This document shows positions 31,637-39,482 of a stretch of DNA of 64,000 nucleotides, piece by piece (within the stretch, counting starts at the first letter, position 1; each line of letters begins with the position of its first letter). The notes under the pieces are model-generated. The model saw only the letters and a list, made by a program, of their open reading frames with translations, searched no databases and was not told the DNA's origin. The stretch lies in assembly GCA_945923775.1 (NCBI GenBank), contig CAMELR010000006.1, forward strand, positions 37,247 through 101,246, in the 5' to 3' direction. The DNA comes from an uncultured Clostridia bacterium (GTDB lineage Bacteria > Bacillota > Clostridia > Oscillospirales > Ruminococcaceae). The translations under genes were made by a program, and so were the position numbers.

Positions 31637-31734
31637 CTGAGGGGACAACCCGTAGGGGAGGAAAAGGGGGGCGGCGAAGTTTTTGCCGGCTTTTCTGGAG
31701 CCCCCCTTTTCCTTCCCGAAGGGTTTCCCCTCAG
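31637..31734. repeat. 98-bp near-perfect inverted repeat (long hairpin)
   Basis: The left arm 31637-31672 (CTGAGGGGA...AAAAGGGGGGC) pairs with the right arm 31700-31734 (GCCCCCCTTTT...TCCCCTCAG), with only a few mismatches. The 27-nt loop contains a second small stem GGC/GCC. It is far longer than a normal terminator. There is no believable gene in 31484-31925 apart from this. Confidence 0.88.
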
Positions 31735-31925
31735 TACCGTGCGAAAACAAATTATTTTCAAAGTGTGAAACCACGGACATCAACAATATAATTCGCTGCG
31801 GACAAAGAACTACCTTTTAGGCAGAATTCACAAATATACTTCACTTATCTCACAAGAAATTCACATTCCCCGAGTATACTATAAACGTAAACAAACCGGA
31901 CATGCCAGAAAGAAAGGTGAGTGAA

Positions 31926-32135
31926 ATGAGTAGTGCTCGGTATTTTGCTTTAGTTGCTGCGGCTATAATCGCCGCTTCGGGAACCCCGGCGACCGGTTCC
32001 GCGATTGTACAGAAGGGCGCGGGTCCTGCACACGGCGCTCCGGAGATCCACGCTGCGGCCGCCGCAGAAGTCTCCACGGCAAGCGCTGCAGTTCAGACAG
32101 ACGATGATGACGACATTCCGTCCGCTGACCTGTGA
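31926..32135 (+). CDS. Small hypothetical secreted or membrane-associated peptide
   Basis: A 69-residue unrecognised product. Residues 5-20 are hydrophobic (RYFALVAAAIIAASG), then an A/P/G-rich section and an acidic end 'DDDDDIPSADL'. AAAGGTGAG precedes the ATG. It could be a small exported protein, but codon evidence is thin and no clear promoter or homologue is apparent, so it may be spurious. Confidence 0.4.
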   Translation: MSSARYFALVAAAIIAASGTPATGSAIVQKGAGPAHGAPEIHAAAAAEVSTASAAVQTDDDDDIPSADL

Positions 32136-32164
32136 TTTTTCGGTAAAATATAGGGTTTTGTCCA

Positions 32165-32193
32165 CTTACATTTCAGATATTATGTGCTATAAT
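32165..32193 (+). promoter_or_regulatory. Promoter of the GH127 gene
   Basis: CTTACA (32165-32170), 17-bp spacer, TATAAT (32188-32193) with TGC before the -10. Confidence 0.75.
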
Positions 32194-32231
32194 AATATCA
32201 CCAACAAATCCAACATCAGGAGGACAAAATC

Positions 32232-34034
32232 ATGCTGAAACCTGCCGAAAAAGGCTCCGTTAAAATACTCCCCGGCGTATTCCGTGAAAGAATGGACGTA
32301 AACCGCCAGTACCTTCTTGAGCTTGACACCAACTGCCTGCTCCAGAATTTCTACCTCGAGGCAGGAATCATCCTTCCAGGTCTCCAGGTAGTCGACAACC
32401 CCGAGACCGCTAACCTCCACTGGGGCTGGGAAGCTCCTACCTGCCAGCTTCGCGGACACTTCCTCGGGCACTGGATAAGCGCCGCTGCAAAGCTCATCGC
32501 CGCGGACGGCGAGCCGGAGCTGCGTGTTAAGCTCGACAAGATCGTAAGCGAACTCGCACGCTGCCAGGAACTCAACGGCGGCGAGTGGGTCGGCTCTATC
32601 CCCGAGAAGTACTTCACAAGGCTGATAAAGAACCAGTACATATGGTCTCCGCAGTACGTTATGCACAAGACCATCGTCGGACTTTCCGACGCGTATATCT
32701 ACGCAGGAAATACACAGGCTCTCGATATCCTCTCCCACCTCTCCGACTGGTACATCACCTGGACTGAAAAGGCTGCCGAGACTAACCCCCACGCAGTGTA
32801 CGCCGGCGAGGAAGCCGGAATGCTGGAGGTCTGGGCGCAGCTCTACCAGCTCACAAAGGACGAGAAGTACCTCACTCTCTCGAAGCGCTACGCCGACGCA
32901 GGTCTGTTCCGCAAGCTGAAGGAGGGCAAGGACAGCCTGACTAACTGCCACGCAAATGCAAGCATTCCGTTTACCCACGGCGCGGCAAAGATGTACGAGA
33001 TAACCGGCGACAGCGACTGGCTGGAGGTCATCAAGCTGTTCTGGAAGGCCGCCGTTACCGACCGCGGAATGTTCAGCACCACCGGCATGAACGCGGGCGA
33101 GTTCTGGGTTCCTCCGCATATGCAGGGACACTTCCTCGGCAGCAACGACCAGGAATTCTGCACCGTCTACAACATGGTAAGGACCGCTTCCTACCTGCTG
33201 AAATACACCGGCGAGGCTCAGTACGCCGACTATATCGAGCGCGCTCTATATAACGGATTCCTCGCGCAGCAGAACGCGCAGACCGGCATGCCGACCTACT
33301 TCCTCCCCCTCGGCGCGGGAAGCCACAAGAAGTGGGGAACCAAGACCCGCGATTTCTGGTGCTGCCACGGAACAATGGTCCAGGCGCAGACCCTCTATCC
33401 GGAGCTTGTGTGGTTCACGGACGGAGACAAGATCACCGCTGCGCAGTACATTCCGTCTGAGTTCACCACTGAAATGAACGGCGCAAACGTAACAGTCAGC
33501 CAGACCACAGGCATGAAGTACTACAACGATCAGGCGTTCTTCGATGAGAAGGACGACGGTCAGATGTCGCGCTGGCTGCTGAAATTCAGCGTAAAGTGCG
33601 ACAAACCCACAAGATTCACGCTGTCGCTGAGAGTACCCGAGTGGGCTAGGGGCGTCGAGCTGGAGGTCAACGGCAAAAATACTGCCGCCCCTGTTAAGGA
33701 CGGCTGGCTGGATATAACCGCAGACTGGCAGAATGATTCAGTGCAGGTATTCTTCCCGTCGGAGCTCCGCGCGGAGACCCTTCCGGACATGCCGGAGCTG
33801 ATGTCGGTAGTCGACGGCCCCATCGTGCTTGCGGGCATTACCGGCAGCGACTGCGGGATCGCCGGAGCCGACAAGCTGAGCGAGCAGTTCATGCCGCAGA
33901 TGGAGCACACCTACGGTACATTCCCGTGGAGACAGAATAGCTGGCGCACGCGCAATCAGCCGCAGTCCGTGATGTTCAGACCGCTGTACGAGGTAACTGA
34001 CGAGGAGTATACCGTTTACTTCACAAAGAAGTGA
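32232..34034 (+). CDS. GH127-family beta-L-arabinofuranosidase (DUF1680)
   Basis: A 600-residue alpha/alpha-barrel hydrolase of the GH127/DUF1680 type. The catalytic cysteine motif 'DFWCCHGTMVQAQTL' has C377/C378. Other family motifs are 'TGMNAGEFWVPPHMQGHFLGSNDQEFCTVYNM', whose late Glu is a likely acid/base, and 'WEAPTCQLRGHFLGHWISAAA'. The C-terminal 150 residues form the usual beta-sandwich ('FTLSLRVPEWARG'). It releases beta-L-arabinofuranose from plant glycoproteins or related oligosaccharides. No signal peptide is present, so the enzyme acts in the cytoplasm. An AraC regulator (convergent) and an esterase follow. AGGAGGAC precedes the ATG. Confidence 0.92.
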   Translation: MLKPAEKGSVKILPGVFRERMDVNRQYLLELDTNCLLQNFYLEAGIILPGLQVVDNPETANLHWGWEAPTCQLRGHFLGHWISAAAKLIAADGEPELRVKLDKIVSELARCQELNGGEWVGSIPEKYFTRLIKNQYIWSPQYVMHKTIVGLSDAYIYAGNTQALDILSHLSDWYITWTEKAAETNPHAVYAGEEAGMLEVWAQLYQLTKDEKYLTLSKRYADAGLFRKLKEGKDSLTNCHANASIPFTHGAAKMYEITGDSDWLEVIKLFWKAAVTDRGMFSTTGMNAGEFWVPPHMQGHFLGSNDQEFCTVYNMVRTASYLLKYTGEAQYADYIERALYNGFLAQQNAQTGMPTYFLPLGAGSHKKWGTKTRDFWCCHGTMVQAQTLYPELVWFTDGDKITAAQYIPSEFTTEMNGANVTVSQTTGMKYYNDQAFFDEKDDGQMSRWLLKFSVKCDKPTRFTLSLRVPEWARGVELEVNGKNTAAPVKDGWLDITADWQNDSVQVFFPSELRAETLPDMPELMSVVDGPIVLAGITGSDCGIAGADKLSEQFMPQMEHTYGTFPWRQNSWRTRNQPQSVMFRPLYEVTDEEYTVYFTKK

Positions 34035-34838
34035 TCATTTCACGCCTATCGCGGAGCGGTACTGGGCGGGGGTCATTCCCTCGAACTTCCTGAACACGCG
34101 CATATAATATTTTTCGTCGTTGAAGCCGCATGAGAATGCGGCTTCTTTTATGCTCATATTCCTGTCGGAGAGCATTCGCTTGGAAATATCCACCCTTGCC
34201 ATGACTATGCTACGCGTTAATGTGCTCCCGGCCTCCCGGCTGTAGAGCGACGAGAGGTACTCCGGATTGTAGTGGAACTCCTCCGCTACGTCGTTTATCG
34301 TGATCTGGCGGTGGCAGTTAAGGCGTATCCATTCGTTGATGTCCTCGATGAGCGGGTTGGACTCTTTACCGATTCCGCAGGAATCCAGGTGCTCCTGGGT
34401 GAGTTCGGTCAGCAGCATTTCCAGGGCGCATTCCGTCATTCGCGGGGTGTACATGTTCCTGCGGGAGCAGTCCACAAGCTGCCGGAATATCACGCCTACC
34501 CTCTGCGAGGAAGCCCTGCCGTATTCCGGCAGCGTGTACGCCGCGCCGCTTTCCCCTTCAAAGAACGGCGTTTCCGGCGAGAAATGCGCCCACAGGTAGG
34601 AAAGCTCCCCCTCGGACGGCGCGGTGCCGAAATGCTCCTCCCCGGGCTTCAGAAACAGCCACTCGCTGCTTGCCACCGAGCGGCGGATCCCGCCGGAGGA
34701 AATATCCAGCCTGCCGGAAAGCACGTAAATCAGAACCCAGCATTTCATAACGCGGCGCTGATGGATAAACTCCCCGCGGCTGACAAGGTTGCCGGCGTTG
34801 AAAAAATGAAGTCCGCCGAATTCCCCGGAACATATCAT
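34035..34838 (-). CDS. AraC-family transcriptional regulator
   Basis: The 268-residue protein has an N-terminal cupin-like sensor domain ('WLFLKPGEEHFGTAPSEGELSYLWAHF') and a C-terminal double helix-turn-helix (about 170-268) ending 'IKEAAFSCGFNDEKYYMRVFRKFEGMTPAQYR'. It probably senses a sugar and controls the adjacent GH127 gene or the divergent esterase. The start at 34838 is fixed because the -10 of its promoter (34857-34862) lies downstream of the alternative start at 34868, and GGGGGTGG sits just upstream of 34838. The 3' end abuts that of the convergent GH127 gene without a gap. Confidence 0.9.
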   Translation of the reverse strand: MICSGEFGGLHFFNAGNLVSRGEFIHQRRVMKCWVLIYVLSGRLDISSGGIRRSVASSEWLFLKPGEEHFGTAPSEGELSYLWAHFSPETPFFEGESGAAYTLPEYGRASSQRVGVIFRQLVDCSRRNMYTPRMTECALEMLLTELTQEHLDSCGIGKESNPLIEDINEWIRLNCHRQITINDVAEEFHYNPEYLSSLYSREAGSTLTRSIVMARVDISKRMLSDRNMSIKEAAFSCGFNDEKYYMRVFRKFEGMTPAQYRSAIGVK

Positions 34839-34856
34839 GCGACCACCCCCGGATAT

Positions 34857-34885
34857 ATTATAGCGCAAATCAAAACCAAGGTCAA
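34857..34885 (-). promoter_or_regulatory. Promoter of the AraC regulator
   Basis: On the minus strand TTGACC (34880-34885), 17-bp spacer, TATAAT (34857-34862). The predicted leader is only about 12 nt. Confidence 0.8.
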
Positions 34886-34916
34886 CAGGGTAGTTTACAT
34901 TAATTTCGTTTACCCC

Positions 34917-34945
34917 TTGATTTTTCTATGAAAAAATGGTAGAAT
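34917..34945 (+). promoter_or_regulatory. Promoter of the esterase gene
   Basis: TTGATT (34917-34922), 17-bp spacer, TAGAAT (34940-34945); divergent from the AraC promoter 32 bp away. Confidence 0.7.
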
Positions 34946-35004
34946 AGTATAGTAAATATCCAGAACATAATACGTGTTCATATACATCGATGAGGAGCAG
35001 AAAT

Positions 35005-35814
35005 ATGACCATCAAGACTTTTAATATCAACACCGACAAGACCGCGTTCGTCCGGGCATATCTTCCGGACTCCATCGCGGGGCTTCCGTTCTGCGAAAAG
35101 CGTCCTGCCGTCCTGATCTTCCCGGGCGGCGGATATGAGTACTGCTCCGACCGCGAGGGCGAGCCGATAGCGTTACAGTACCTCGCGCTGGGATACGCCG
35201 CGTTCGTGGTTACATATAGCTGTAACGAGCGCTTCCCCGAACCGCTGATGGACGCCGCGTACATATTCTACAAGATACGCATGCGCGCCGAGGAATTCAA
35301 AATCGACCCGCAGAAAATGGCTGTTCTCGGCTGCTCCGCAGGCGGACACCTCGCGGGCTGCCTCGCTACAATGTGGAGCGACATCGCCCTTACAAAGACC
35401 ATCGGCTGCGAGCCGGAGGATCTCCGGCCGAATGCGGCTATACTCTGCTACCCGGTGATCAGCGGAGTTACCGCTCCCCACGAGGGCAGCTTCAAGGTGC
35501 TTCTCGGCGAGGACGCTTCCCGCTCCGACCTGAGCAGGCTCTCACTTGAGAACCGCGTAACTCCCAAGACCCCTCCGGTGTTCATCTGGGCGACCGCGAA
35601 CGACGACTGCGTTTCCGCGCACAACTCGCTTGTAATGGCGAAGGCTTGCGTTTCCAACAAGGTTCCGGTGGAGATTCATCTGTTCGACGAGGGACCGCAC
35701 GGACTTTCCACCTGCGACAAGGCTACCGGCTGGAACGAGGCGTTCTATCTCCGCAACGTCCGCGAGTGGATACCCATGTCTGCGGAGTTCCTCGCAAAGT
35801 ACATGAACGTCTGA
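35005..35814 (+). CDS. Alpha/beta-hydrolase, acetylxylan-esterase-like carbohydrate esterase
   Basis: A 269-residue hydrolase with the oxyanion motif 'VLIFPGGGYEYC', the nucleophile elbow 'VLGCSAGGHLAG' (Ser near residue 112), a catalytic Asp region 'FIWATANDDCVSAHNS' and the His in 'FDEGPHGLS'. This organisation is typical of BD-FAE/acetylxylan esterase-like enzymes that remove acetyl or feruloyl groups. There is no signal peptide, so it is cytoplasmic. The start at 35005 has GAGGAGCAG upstream. Position next to the AraC regulator and GH127 suggests use of decorated arabinose-containing oligosaccharides. Confidence 0.87.
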   Translation: MTIKTFNINTDKTAFVRAYLPDSIAGLPFCEKRPAVLIFPGGGYEYCSDREGEPIALQYLALGYAAFVVTYSCNERFPEPLMDAAYIFYKIRMRAEEFKIDPQKMAVLGCSAGGHLAGCLATMWSDIALTKTIGCEPEDLRPNAAILCYPVISGVTAPHEGSFKVLLGEDASRSDLSRLSLENRVTPKTPPVFIWATANDDCVSAHNSLVMAKACVSNKVPVEIHLFDEGPHGLSTCDKATGWNEAFYLRNVREWIPMSAEFLAKYMNV

Positions 35815-35834
35815 GCTGGGAAAGGACGCAGAAT

Positions 35835-36161
35835 ATGGTACCAGACAAGGTAGCTTACACCTCCGGCGAAAAAAAAGCTGAGATACTGGGCGGGATAATG
35901 CTTGCGGTATTCGCGGCGGTCATCATCGCGCTGATGGCGCTGGGAGTTTCCGGCGGCGGGAACATCATAATGCTGGTGGTCTTGCTGATAATTTACGGCT
36001 TGTTCTCGGTCTGCGGCGTTTACCCGCAGGGAACCAACATAATGAAAAAGCCGGAATCCGCTTCCGACCGGGATTACCACCGGGTAAGGCGCGGCTGTAT
36101 CATCGCGAAGTTCGTGCTGTGCGCGGCGGTGTTCCTGCTTTCAATGCCGATTTTCGGGTAA
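35835..36161 (+). CDS. Small integral membrane protein, unknown function
   Basis: The 108-residue protein has three hydrophobic segments (about 18-38, 42-62 and 90-107) separated by a charged loop 'KKPESASDRDYHRVRRG'. The family was not recognised. The start at 35835 has AAAGGACG upstream and gives a sensible N-terminus, while the longer frame runs inside the esterase gene. It is 20 nt downstream of the esterase and could be co-transcribed. Confidence 0.7.
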   Translation: MVPDKVAYTSGEKKAEILGGIMLAVFAAVIIALMALGVSGGGNIIMLVVLLIIYGLFSVCGVYPQGTNIMKKPESASDRDYHRVRRGCIIAKFVLCAAVFLLSMPIFG

Positions 36162-36227
36162 ATTCAGATACTATACAGGCGGCGGAGCCGTCCGCGCCTG
36201 AATGCATAAACGAAAGGAACAAAAGAA

Positions 36228-37493
36228 ATGAAGAAACCATTCGTAACCAAGGAGCAGATCGAAGAGATCGCCAAGACCTACCCCACGCCGTTCCACATCT
36301 ATGATGAGAAGGGAATTCGCGAGACCGCAAGAGCGCTGTTCAAGGCATTCTCCTGGAACAAGGGCTTCAAGGAGTACTTCGCTGTGAAGGCTACCCCGAA
36401 CCCCTTTATTATGAATATCCTGAGAAGCGAGGGCTGCGGCTTTGACTGCTCCAGCTACACCGAGCTTCTGCTGAGCGGTCAGGTCGGCGCTGAGGGTCAT
36501 GAGATCATGTTCAGCTCTAATGCTACGCCGGACGATGATTTCAAGCTTGCCTACAAGATGGGAGCGCTGATAAATCTCGACGATTTCACACACATCGACG
36601 TTCTCGACAAGCTGACCGGAATTCCGGAGTTCATCTCCTGCCGCTACAATCCCGGAGGAGAGTTCAAGACCGACGGCAGCCCCAACGTAATGGACACCCC
36701 CAAGGACGCGAAGTACGGCTTCACGCACGACCAGTTAATCGAGGGCTACCGCATACTCAAGGAAAAGGGCGCGAAGAAGTTCGGTATGCATGCGTTCCTT
36801 GCTAGCAACACGCTTACCAACGACTACTACCCCACACTCGCTGGTATTCTGTTCCGCACTGCTGTGGAGATCAAGGAAAAGACCGGCGTTGAGCTGAGCT
36901 TCATCAACCTCTCCGGCGGCGTAGGTATACCCTACCGCCCCGACCAGCCCGCTAACGACATCGCGGTCATCGGCGAGAAGGTACACGAGAAGTTCGACGA
37001 GATCCTCGTTCCCGCAGGCCTCGGAAACATAAAGCTGTTCACCGAGCTTGGCCGTTTCATGCTGGCTCCCAACGGAATGCTCATCGCGAAGGCTATCCGT
37101 GAGAAGCACATCTACAAGGAGTACATCGGTCTTGACGCATGCGCTGCAAACCTCATGAGACCCGCTATCTACGGCGCTTACCACCACATCACCGTACTCG
37201 GCAAGGAGAACGAACCCTGCGACCACAAGTACGACGTTACCGGTGGCCTGTGCGAGAACTGCGATAAGTTCGCAGTCGACAGAATGCTCCCGAAAATCGA
37301 CATCGGCGACTACCTCGCTATCCACGATGCGGGCGCGCACGGATTCTCAATGGGCTACAACTACAACGGTAAGCTCAGAAGCGCTGAGCTGCTGCTCCGT
37401 GAGGACGGCTCCGTCAAGATGATCAGACGCGCTGAGACAGCCGCTGATTATTTCTCAACGTTCGATTTTGCAAATTTCAACTTTGATCTTTAA
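36228..37493 (+). CDS. lysA: Diaminopimelate decarboxylase
   Basis: A 421-residue fold-type III PLP enzyme with the PLP lysine K54 in 'EYFAVKATPNP', the phosphate-binding 'LSGGVGIPYRP', and the second-domain motifs 'CENCDKFAVDR' (CxxCD-like) and 'DAGAHGFSMGYNYNG'. It converts meso-diaminopimelate to lysine. The enzyme is somewhat different from E. coli LysA and belongs to the Clostridia-type variant. Strong GAAAGGA site. It is probably monocistronic, with a terminator behind it. Confidence 0.92.
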   Translation: MKKPFVTKEQIEEIAKTYPTPFHIYDEKGIRETARALFKAFSWNKGFKEYFAVKATPNPFIMNILRSEGCGFDCSSYTELLLSGQVGAEGHEIMFSSNATPDDDFKLAYKMGALINLDDFTHIDVLDKLTGIPEFISCRYNPGGEFKTDGSPNVMDTPKDAKYGFTHDQLIEGYRILKEKGAKKFGMHAFLASNTLTNDYYPTLAGILFRTAVEIKEKTGVELSFINLSGGVGIPYRPDQPANDIAVIGEKVHEKFDEILVPAGLGNIKLFTELGRFMLAPNGMLIAKAIREKHIYKEYIGLDACAANLMRPAIYGAYHHITVLGKENEPCDHKYDVTGGLCENCDKFAVDRMLPKIDIGDYLAIHDAGAHGFSMGYNYNGKLRSAELLLREDGSVKMIRRAETAADYFSTFDFANFNFDL

Positions 37494-37508
37494 TTGTTGA
37501 AAAATACA

Positions 37509-37546
37509 GCCGCCGTGCGGTCCGAAACTGCACGGCGGTAATTTTA
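37509..37546 (+). terminator. Terminator of lysA
   Basis: CCGCCGTGC/GCACGGCGG stem, 11-nt loop, followed by TAATTTT. Confidence 0.85.
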
Positions 37547-37562
37547 CTGAGGTATTTCACAT

Positions 37563-38237
37563 ATGAGAATGAGAAAAAAGAAGCACCTTGAGGAGCGCCT
37601 TGAGGCCTGCGCGCCGGTAATGCTCAAAATGCAGAACCAGAACGAGCACGCCAACGACCCGCTTGACGACGAGCTGTTCTTCGACAGCATGAAGGTGTTC
37701 GGAAACAACAATCCGCTGCACCTTGAGGTCGGCTGCGGAAAGGGGAGCTTCATTCTGGAGCTTGCGCGGAGAAATCCTGATATAAATTACGTCGCGGTGG
37801 AAAAGACCCCTAACGTGCTTGTAACCGGCGCGGAAGCGCTGATGGAGAGCGACATCAAGAACGTGCGGTTCTGCCTGGGGCAGGCGGAGTACCTGGAGCA
37901 CCTGTTCCGTCCGCACACCGTGGAGCGGCTGTACCTTAACTTTAGCTGCCCGTTCCCGAAGGAGACCTACGCGCGCCACCGCCTGACCCACACGAGATTC
38001 CTCGAAATATACAAACAGGTGATGAAGCCCGGCTCTGAAATACATCAGAAAACGGATAACCAGCGCCTGTTTGAGTTCTCAATAGAGCATTTCTCAAAGA
38101 ACGGCTTCGCAATGAAAAATGTATCCCTGGATCTGCATAACAGCGGCTTTGAGGGGAACATTATGACCGAATACGAAAAACGCTTCACGGAGCTGGGTCA
38201 GCCGATATACCGCCTGGAAGCGGTAGTCCCTGAGTGA
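37563..38237 (+). CDS. trmB: tRNA (guanine-N7-)-methyltransferase TrmB family, with an altered DPWPK motif
   Basis: The 224-residue protein matches TrmB along its length: SAM motif 'HLEVGCGKGSFILELARRNPD', 'YVAVEKTPNV', 'YLNFSCPFPKETYARHRLTH', 'IHQKTDNQRLFEFS' and the C-terminal 'SLDLHNSGFEGNIMTEYEKRF'. The family motif is normally DPWPKKRHxKRRL; here the Asp is Cys, the Trp is Phe, and KRH is ETY. The Asp is functionally important in known TrmB enzymes, so activity or mechanism may differ. Otherwise the gene looks intact. It follows lysA's terminator, and GAGGT lies before the ATG. Confidence 0.85.
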   Translation: MRMRKKKHLEERLEACAPVMLKMQNQNEHANDPLDDELFFDSMKVFGNNNPLHLEVGCGKGSFILELARRNPDINYVAVEKTPNVLVTGAEALMESDIKNVRFCLGQAEYLEHLFRPHTVERLYLNFSCPFPKETYARHRLTHTRFLEIYKQVMKPGSEIHQKTDNQRLFEFSIEHFSKNGFAMKNVSLDLHNSGFEGNIMTEYEKRFTELGQPIYRLEAVVPE

Positions 38238-38249
38238 TCGGAGGTCAAT

Positions 38250-39173
38250 ATGAAGATAACCAGGATAACAGGAACATTCCCGAGTACGTCCGGGCTTTGC
38301 CGGTGCAGATATTACATGTATATTCCGGAAAATCCCAGGGCGGCGGTAATGCTCTCCCACGGCATGTGCGAGTACTTCCAGCGCTACCGCGGGTTCGCGG
38401 AGTTCCTCTGCAGGAACGGCATAGCGCTTGTCGGAAACGACCACATCGGCCATGGGAATTCCGTCACCGACCGCGACATGCTGGGCTATTTCGGCGAGGC
38501 GGGCGGCTACATGTATATGGTGAAGGATCTCCACCGCATGCGCGCGATTCTTGATAAGAAGCTCCCGGATATTCCGAAGTTCCTGCTCGGCCACAGCATG
38601 GGAAGCTTCATAGCGAGAATTTACCTGTCCCGGTTCGACGACCGCTGGGATGGTGCCGTTATCATGGGCACCGCCGGCGGAGTTACAGGTTCCGCGCCGC
38701 TGCGTAAGCTGCTTGAGGTGCTGACCCATGCGAAGGACAGCCGTTTCCGCCCGCAGTTCAGCAGCAAGCTGGCGTTCGGAGTGTTCAACCTGCGGTTCCC
38801 GAACCGCCGCACGAACAACGACTGGCTCTCCAGAGTGGAGGAGAACGTCGACCGCTACATCGCCGACCCGCTGTGTAATTTCACGTTCACAGTCGCGGGG
38901 TTCAAGGATCTGCTGAACGCGCTGATGTGCGCGAATTCCCGCAGCGTTATCGAGAACACCCCCACCGACCTGCCGATACTTTTCCTGTCGGGCTCAATGG
39001 ACCCTGTCGGCGAATACGGCGCAGGCGTACGCGCGGCGTGCATGAAGTACCTCGAGCACGGCTGTAGCGTGAATATCCGGGTGTACCCGGAAGCGCGGCA
39101 TGAGCTGCTGTTCGAGCTGAACGCCGATGAAGTCATGAACGATATTCTTGCGTTTATAAATAAGAGATTATAA
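38250..39173 (+). CDS. Alpha/beta-hydrolase, monoacylglycerol-lipase/lysophospholipase-like
   Basis: A 307-residue serine hydrolase with 'VMLSHGMCEYFQRYRGFAEFL', the 'DHIGHGNS' motif of the MGL/lysophospholipase group, nucleophile elbow 'FLLGHSMGSFIARIY', a catalytic Asp near 'FLSGSMDPVGEYGAG' and His in 'EARHELLFE'. It probably cleaves lipid esters in the cytoplasm. It is 12 nt downstream of trmB with GGAGGTCA upstream, so likely co-transcribed. Confidence 0.87.
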   Translation: MKITRITGTFPSTSGLCRCRYYMYIPENPRAAVMLSHGMCEYFQRYRGFAEFLCRNGIALVGNDHIGHGNSVTDRDMLGYFGEAGGYMYMVKDLHRMRAILDKKLPDIPKFLLGHSMGSFIARIYLSRFDDRWDGAVIMGTAGGVTGSAPLRKLLEVLTHAKDSRFRPQFSSKLAFGVFNLRFPNRRTNNDWLSRVEENVDRYIADPLCNFTFTVAGFKDLLNALMCANSRSVIENTPTDLPILFLSGSMDPVGEYGAGVRAACMKYLEHGCSVNIRVYPEARHELLFELNADEVMNDILAFINKRL

Positions 39174-39179
39174 AAAAAC

Positions 39180-39220
39180 AAAAGGCTGTGCAGCCTGATT
39201 GCTGTACAGCCTTGATATTT
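39180..39220. terminator. Bidirectional terminator between convergent genes
   Basis: AAGGCTGTGCAG/CTGTACAGCCTT stem with A-run on the left and T-rich sequence on the right; on the minus strand T residues follow, serving the 42-residue protein gene. Confidence 0.85.
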
Positions 39221-39252
39221 CGTACATTTCGAATATTTCGAAACAATGCCGG

Positions 39253-39381
39253 TCATTGTTTCGACATCAGCCGGAGTATGATTATCGCAGCGAGCGAAGC
39301 CCCGCAGATTATCCAGTTTATAATGACCCTGCGGCGGTATTTCTGCTGATTCTTCTGTCTCTCTTCGTCACGTTTTGCCAT
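39253..39381 (-). CDS. Small single-pass membrane protein (42 residues)
   Basis: A charged cytoplasmic part 'MAKRDEERQKNQQKYRRR' is followed by one hydrophobic helix (about 19-37) and a short tail. A full GGAGGTG site precedes the ATG and a near-consensus promoter precedes that, while a terminator follows, so the reading frame is credible despite its size. Positive residues before the helix place the N-terminus inside. Function unknown. It is divergent from topB. Confidence 0.7.
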   Translation of the reverse strand: MAKRDEERQKNQQKYRRRVIINWIICGASLAAIIILRLMSKQ

Positions 39382-39409
39382 GTCGCACCTCCGAATAACT
39401 GATACGTTT

Positions 39410-39438
39410 ATTTTAACACTTTGTACGCCGATTGTCAA
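39410..39438 (-). promoter_or_regulatory. Promoter of the 42-residue membrane protein gene
   Basis: On the minus strand TTGACA (39433-39438), 17-bp spacer, TAAAAT (39410-39415). Confidence 0.85.
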
Positions 39439-39482
39439 GACCGAGGTTTCGGTTTGCGGCAGACCGGCTGAAAGGAACACAC

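Noticed and set aside
31499..31768. Plus-strand 89-codon frame in the G-rich region
   Set aside because: It is composed of the purine tract and hairpin arms (K/R/G-rich translation), with no ribosome-binding site; the hairpin explains the sequence better.
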